From contig DDQG01000037.1 of NCBI GenBank assembly GCA_002342585.1, forward strand, positions 53,172 to 62,256: a DNA stretch of 9,085 nucleotides. The letters run 5' to 3'. This stretch comes from Prevotellaceae bacterium UBA2448 (lineage in GTDB: Bacteria; Bacteroidota; Bacteroidia; Bacteroidales; Bacteroidaceae). The position numbers and the translations under genes were made by a program. The notes beneath the pieces are model-generated. The model searched no databases. It had not been told where the DNA came from and saw only the letters and a list, made by a program, of their open reading frames with translations. Below are positions 6,302 to 9,085 of this stretch, one piece after another (positions within the stretch are counted from its first letter, which is position 1; every line of letters starts with the position of its first letter).

Positions 6302-6490
6302 CGCGTTAAGCCAAGAGCCTCGGAAACTCAAATTGGTATAAAAAGCACGAAAATAATATGTGAAGGTGGCTGACGTAAAGTTGGTGACCTTATTATTTAC
6401 CCAATAAGCGAAGCATGCGCCATAAGGCGTGATGCATTCTTAGGGTAGATAACCGGGGTACCATTCCGAGGCCGCCTCGTGCTTAACGCG
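6302..6490 (+). ncRNA. Putative structured RNA upstream of the methylase gene
   Basis: About 190 nt without a plausible reading frame but with nested stems. The closing helix pairs CGCGTTAAGC (6302-6311) with GCTTAACGCG (6481-6490), 10 of 10. The next helix pairs GCCTCGGAA (6317-6325) with TTCCGAGGC (6464-6472), 9 of 9. Inside are two arms: AAATAAT and AAGGT (6351-6367) with ACCTT and ATTATTT (6387-6398); and a long arm ACCC, TAAG, GCAT, CGCC (6399-6421) closed by an ATAA loop with GGCG, ATGC, CTTA, GGGT (6426-6446). A promoter lies upstream on the same strand. It could be an independent RNA, the leader of the methylase/nuclease operon, or a replication RNA beside the iterons. I recognise no known RNA family. 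The structure is seen in one sequence only; conservation is untested. Confidence 0.65.
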
Positions 6491-6527
6491 ATAAGGATAG
6501 TGTCACGCTCTTTTTATTTGCGTAGGC

Positions 6528-6566
6528 GATTGATAGTTGATGCAATATAAACTAAAACTATCAATC
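6528..6566 (+). promoter_or_regulatory. Inverted repeat just before the methylase start codon
   Basis: GATTGATAGTT (6528-6538) and AACTATCAATC (6556-6566) are perfect 11-bp complements around a 17-nt spacer, ending 4 nt before the ATG at 6571. As DNA it could be an operator; as RNA it would form a hairpin that limits access to the start codon. Control of the methylase/nuclease pair is a likely purpose. Confidence 0.6.
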
Positions 6567-6570
6567 TATC

Positions 6571-7683
6571 ATGGCAAACACTAACCTTGCAAATGCAAAG
6601 ACGGCAAAGAACGATGAGTTCTATACGCAATATGCAGATATACAAAAGGAGATTAATGCATATCTGGAATACGACCCGAATGTATTTCGTGGTAAGACTG
6701 TTCTTCTTCCTTGTGACGACCCTGAGTGGAGTAACTTTACGAAGTTCTTTGCTCAAAACTTTGAGAACTTTGGACTGAAGAAACTGATTAGTACGAGTTA
6801 TGCTGTAGAGTCGAAGAAGATAAAGGATTGGGCACCTACACTCTTTGAAACAGAAAGCCCTTATTACGATGCAGACAAGAGTCGTACTAATGGCAAGATA
6901 TTTATCCTTGATGAAGACATCAATAGCGATGGACGATTTAACATCAATGACCTTCATTGGAATTATCTTGAGGGTGATGGTGACTTCCGTAGCGATGAAG
7001 TAAAAGCACTAAGGGATGAAGCGGATATTATTATTACAAATCCACCGTTCTCGCTGTTTAGGGAGTTTATGATGTGGATAATAGAAGCGAATAAACAGTT
7101 CGTTGTTATAGGAAATCAAAATGCTGTGTCATATAAAGAAATCTTTCCTTTGATAAAAGATAATAAAATATGGTTAGGAGTTGGATTTAAAGGTGGAGCA
7201 ACACATTTTATAAGCAACTATCAGGATATTGCAACGGCTGGAAATCACATAGAAGGCATGATAAGAGTATCAGGAGTTGTTTGGTATACCAATATTGACC
7301 ACGGTCGTCGTCATGAGCCACTTCCTTTAATGACAATGGAAGACAACATTCTTTACTCAAAGCATAAAGAAATCAAAGGTAAAGGTTATGTTCATTATGA
7401 AAATTATGACGCAATTGATGTTCCTTATACTGATGCAATTCCTTCTGACTATGATGGGCTAATGGGAGTTCCACGAACATTCCTTGATAAATACTGTCCA
7501 GATCAATTTGAGATTATAGGTAATGCAGAGGGAGATTCTGGAAAAGAACTCGGCTTTAAACCATATCCACGTGAATTGAGAAAACAGAACAAGAGTCTTA
7601 GAGATGGACAACCATATTATTTTGATGAAAACGGTTTTCCGCAAAAGCCTTTTGGTAGAATAATAATCCGCAAAAAACAATAG
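6571..7683 (+). CDS. EcoRI-family adenine-specific DNA methyltransferase
   Basis: A 370-residue protein of the M.EcoRI type (about 325 residues in EcoRI itself). The N-terminal AKTAKNDEFYTQYADIQKE (9-27) and VLLPCDDPEWSNF (44-56) are hallmarks of this family. TNPPF (156-160) is the catalytic motif IV that holds the flipped adenine; the AdoMet-binding part is expected in the preceding region. It should transfer a methyl group from AdoMet to N6 of adenine; the target site cannot be read from the sequence. It is followed after 2 nt by a DUF262-HNH gene, so the two form an operon. A structured RNA and an 11-bp inverted repeat precede it. ATG 6571 is preferred because the inverted repeat and an AT-rich leader end just before it. 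No truncation or missing motif is seen. Confidence 0.9.
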   Translation: MANTNLANAKTAKNDEFYTQYADIQKEINAYLEYDPNVFRGKTVLLPCDDPEWSNFTKFFAQNFENFGLKKLISTSYAVESKKIKDWAPTLFETESPYYDADKSRTNGKIFILDEDINSDGRFNINDLHWNYLEGDGDFRSDEVKALRDEADIIITNPPFSLFREFMMWIIEANKQFVVIGNQNAVSYKEIFPLIKDNKIWLGVGFKGGATHFISNYQDIATAGNHIEGMIRVSGVVWYTNIDHGRRHEPLPLMTMEDNILYSKHKEIKGKGYVHYENYDAIDVPYTDAIPSDYDGLMGVPRTFLDKYCPDQFEIIGNAEGDSGKELGFKPYPRELRKQNKSLRDGQPYYFDENGFPQKPFGRIIIRKKQ

Positions 7684-7685
7684 TT

Positions 7686-8861
7686 ATGCAAACGACATTG
7701 ATGACCGACCTTACGGTAAAAAAGATATGTGAGGGCTTTGTCTATAATCAGCTGGAAGGCAAAGGTCTGTTTGGATGGGCTGGCAAACTGACAATTCAGC
7801 CAGAGTATCAGCGTAATTACCTCTATGCTGAGAATGATGGAAAGAAAGAGGTTGCTGTGATTGAGAGCATACTGAAAGACTATCCGATAGGACTGATATA
7901 TTTCAATGAACCAGAATCAGGTCGCTATGAGATTCTTGACGGACAGCAGCGCATAACAAGTATTGGACGTTTTGTTACAGGGAAGTTTGCCATCAAAGAT
8001 AAGTTTGGAATGGAGCAATACTTTACGGGACTTAATCCTGAGGAACAAGAGAAGATTCTCAACTATAAACTCCTTATATACATTTGTAACGGTACTGAGA
8101 AGGAAATAAAGGAATGGTTTGAGACTATCAATATTGCTGGTGTGCCACTAAACAAACAGGAACTGCTGAATGCCACCTATTCTGGACCATTCGTAACAAA
8201 AGCAAAAGAAACATTCAGTAACTCTCGCCATCCTCAACTACAGAAATGGAGCAGTTATATAAAAGGTAATGCCAACCGCCAAGAGATTCTTCATGAAGCT
8301 CTTGTATGGGTGTCAAAGGGGGAAGATAATGTCGGAGGATATATGAGTCAGCATCGCAACGATGATAACATTGAAGAACTGAAGACCTATTTCGATACTG
8401 TTATAGAATGGGCAAAGACTCTGTTCGGTGAGCCCAAAAACGAAATGAGAGGATTGGAGTGGGGCGCTTTCTATGAGAAATATCATGCCAATTCTTATAA
8501 TCCTTCACAACTACAACAACGGGTAAACGAACTGTATGCTGATGAGTTTGTAACAAACAAACGAGGTATCTTTGAATATGTACTCGGTGGAGAAACTGAT
8601 CAGAGTTTGCTCAATATCCGTATCTTTGAAGATAGCGTAAAGAAAACAGTATATGCACGACAAACAAACGAAGCTCATGAGAAAGGCATCAGTAACTGTC
8701 CAGAATGTGCTAAAGGGCACGAGAATGTTCGCACAAAGATTTACAAGTTCAATGAAATGGATGCTGATCATGTGACTGCATGGAGCAAGGGCGGCAGCAC
8801 GTCAATAGAGAACTGCCAGATGCTTTGCAAATCACATAATAGGATGAAAGGCAATAGATAA
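7686..8861 (+). CDS. DUF262-HNH protein, putative restriction nuclease
   Basis: A 391-residue protein. The N-terminal DUF262 domain shows PEYQRNYLY (39-47), LDGQQR (84-89) and FETINIAGVPLNKQEL (145-160); in GmrS, BrxU and SspE the DGQQR motif serves nucleotide binding or hydrolysis. The C-terminus is an HNH nuclease: CPEC (338-341), DADH (359-362), Asn376 and CKSHNRMK (381-388), with four cysteines likely to hold zinc. The classical GmrSD/SspE partner domain is DUF1524; here a shorter HNH takes its place. Close linkage to an m6A methylase suggests a restriction-modification pair or a modification-sensing nuclease; which of these cannot be decided from sequence. The start lies 2 nt after the methylase stop. 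The stop codon abuts repeat R4 and a terminator follows. All motif residues are intact. Confidence 0.85.
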   Translation: MQTTLMTDLTVKKICEGFVYNQLEGKGLFGWAGKLTIQPEYQRNYLYAENDGKKEVAVIESILKDYPIGLIYFNEPESGRYEILDGQQRITSIGRFVTGKFAIKDKFGMEQYFTGLNPEEQEKILNYKLLIYICNGTEKEIKEWFETINIAGVPLNKQELLNATYSGPFVTKAKETFSNSRHPQLQKWSSYIKGNANRQEILHEALVWVSKGEDNVGGYMSQHRNDDNIEELKTYFDTVIEWAKTLFGEPKNEMRGLEWGAFYEKYHANSYNPSQLQQRVNELYADEFVTNKRGIFEYVLGGETDQSLLNIRIFEDSVKKTVYARQTNEAHEKGISNCPECAKGHENVRTKIYKFNEMDADHVTAWSKGGSTSIENCQMLCKSHNRMKGNR

Positions 8862-8885
8862 ATATTGCAAAATTGCATTGCATTT
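8861..8885 (-). repeat. R4, copy 4 of the four-copy repeat (inverted)
   Basis: Reverse complement of R1 and R3 over 25 bases. It begins on the last base of the TAA stop (8859-8861), the same placement as R1 at the end of the other module. A T5 run follows at 8887-8891, the counterpart of the A5 tract beside the other copies. Confidence 0.9.
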
Positions 8886-8899
8886 GTTTTTCCGATATA

Positions 8900-8936
8900 G
8901 GGGTGCAGATTTAACTTAATCTGCATCCCTTTTTTA
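8900..8936 (+). terminator. Terminator of the methylase/nuclease operon
   Basis: GGGGTGCAGATT and AATCTGCATCCC form a 12-bp stem with one G-T wobble and a 6-nt loop, followed by seven T (8930-8936 region). It lies 38 nt after the stop codon, just outside R4. Confidence 0.9.
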
Positions 8937-8943
8937 ACCCAAG

Positions 8944-9003
8944 TTTTTGCAGAAAATTTTTGCGAAAAACGAGGTGTTTTTTTGTTGAAAATATTTGCAG
9001 AAA
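8944..9003. repeat. Three near-copies of TTTTTGCAGAAAA
   Basis: TTTTTGCAGAAAA (8944-8956) is directly followed by TTTTTGCGAAAAA (8957-8969), and a third variant ATATTTGCAGAAAC lies at 8990-9003 and supplies the -33 TTTG of the promoter. The repeats may simply reflect AT-rich promoter sequence. Confidence 0.4.
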
Positions 9004-9025
9004 CGGCTTTTATTTCGTAACTTTG
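8994..9025 (+). promoter_or_regulatory. Promoter of a gene beyond the right edge
   Basis: TTTG (8994-8997), 20 nt, then TAACTTTG (9018-9025), an excellent match to the Bacteroidetes consensus. The leader (9030-9085) contains the small hairpin CAGGAAACTCCTG (9040-9052) and ends in an A-rich stretch typical of sequence just before a start codon. The gene itself is not in the window. Confidence 0.75.
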
Positions 9026-9085
9026 TAGGGAAGAAAGGCAGGAAACTCCTGACCTGAATTAATATCAACATAAACACAAAGTAAA

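Noticed and set aside
6082..6309. 75-aa open frame on the + strand across the iterons and RNA promoter
   Set aside because: It is composed of repeat units and AT-rich promoter sequence, with no protein-like composition.
6302..6490. HEARO/omega RNA of an IscB-type nuclease
   Set aside because: A structured RNA before an HNH gene brings this to mind, but the HNH protein here is DUF262-HNH without RuvC or bridge-helix features, and I cannot match the RNA to that family from memory.
6491..6520. Intrinsic terminator after the RNA
   Set aside because: There is a T-run (6511-6515) but no adjacent strong stem; the closing helix ends 20 nt earlier. A weak terminator is possible but not supported.
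6513..6520. Separate promoter for the methylase (TTTATTTG)
   Set aside because: One mismatch to TAnnTTTG at a key base and no TTG at the right distance.

Overview
The window looks like an accessory (mobile or defence) region of a Bacteroidales chromosome or plasmid, probably Bacteroides or Prevotella-like. The main evidence is repeated use of the Bacteroidetes promoter form (TTG or TTTG, about 20 nt, then TAnnTTTG), AT-rich leaders without Shine-Dalgarno sequences, and gene families typical of that order (VirE-N/BT4734-type primase, DUF3987 helicase-like protein, EcoRI-family adenine methylase, DUF262-HNH protein). Assignment below the order level is not supported by the sequence alone.

Layout. 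1-57 is the tail of an unidentified + strand gene, followed by a strong terminator and two kinds of 7-bp tandem repeat. From 5789 down to 224, five genes lie on the - strand: a REP-associated (Y1/HUH) transposase with an unusual C-terminal extension, an AT-rich coiled-coil protein of unknown function, a terminator with G-rich repeats, then a three-gene operon of an unknown 165-aa protein, a VirE-N/AEP-like primase and a DUF3987 P-loop protein. From 5790 to 6570 there is no gene, but the stretch is dense with structure: an AT-rich core, five 22-bp iteron-like repeats, a promoter, and a segment of about 190 nt with several nested perfect stems that looks like a structured RNA. Then a + strand pair follows: an EcoRI-family m6A methyltransferase and a DUF262-HNH nuclease 2 nt apart, ending in a terminator. 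The last 90 bases hold a good promoter and leader for a gene beyond the window.

The most striking observation is a 24-25 bp repeat present four times (201-225, 5838-5861, 5992-6016, 8861-8885). The copies form two inverted pairs. One pair encloses the whole - strand transposase/primase block (about 5.7 kb); the other encloses the iterons, putative RNA and methylase/nuclease pair (about 2.9 kb). In both modules the distal copy abuts or overlaps the stop codon of the last gene, and in both the proximal copy lies upstream of the first gene. This suggests two cassettes with the same ends, or dispersed REP-like elements, and the HUH transposase in the first is the obvious candidate to act on them. 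This is an inference from position and identity; movement cannot be shown here.
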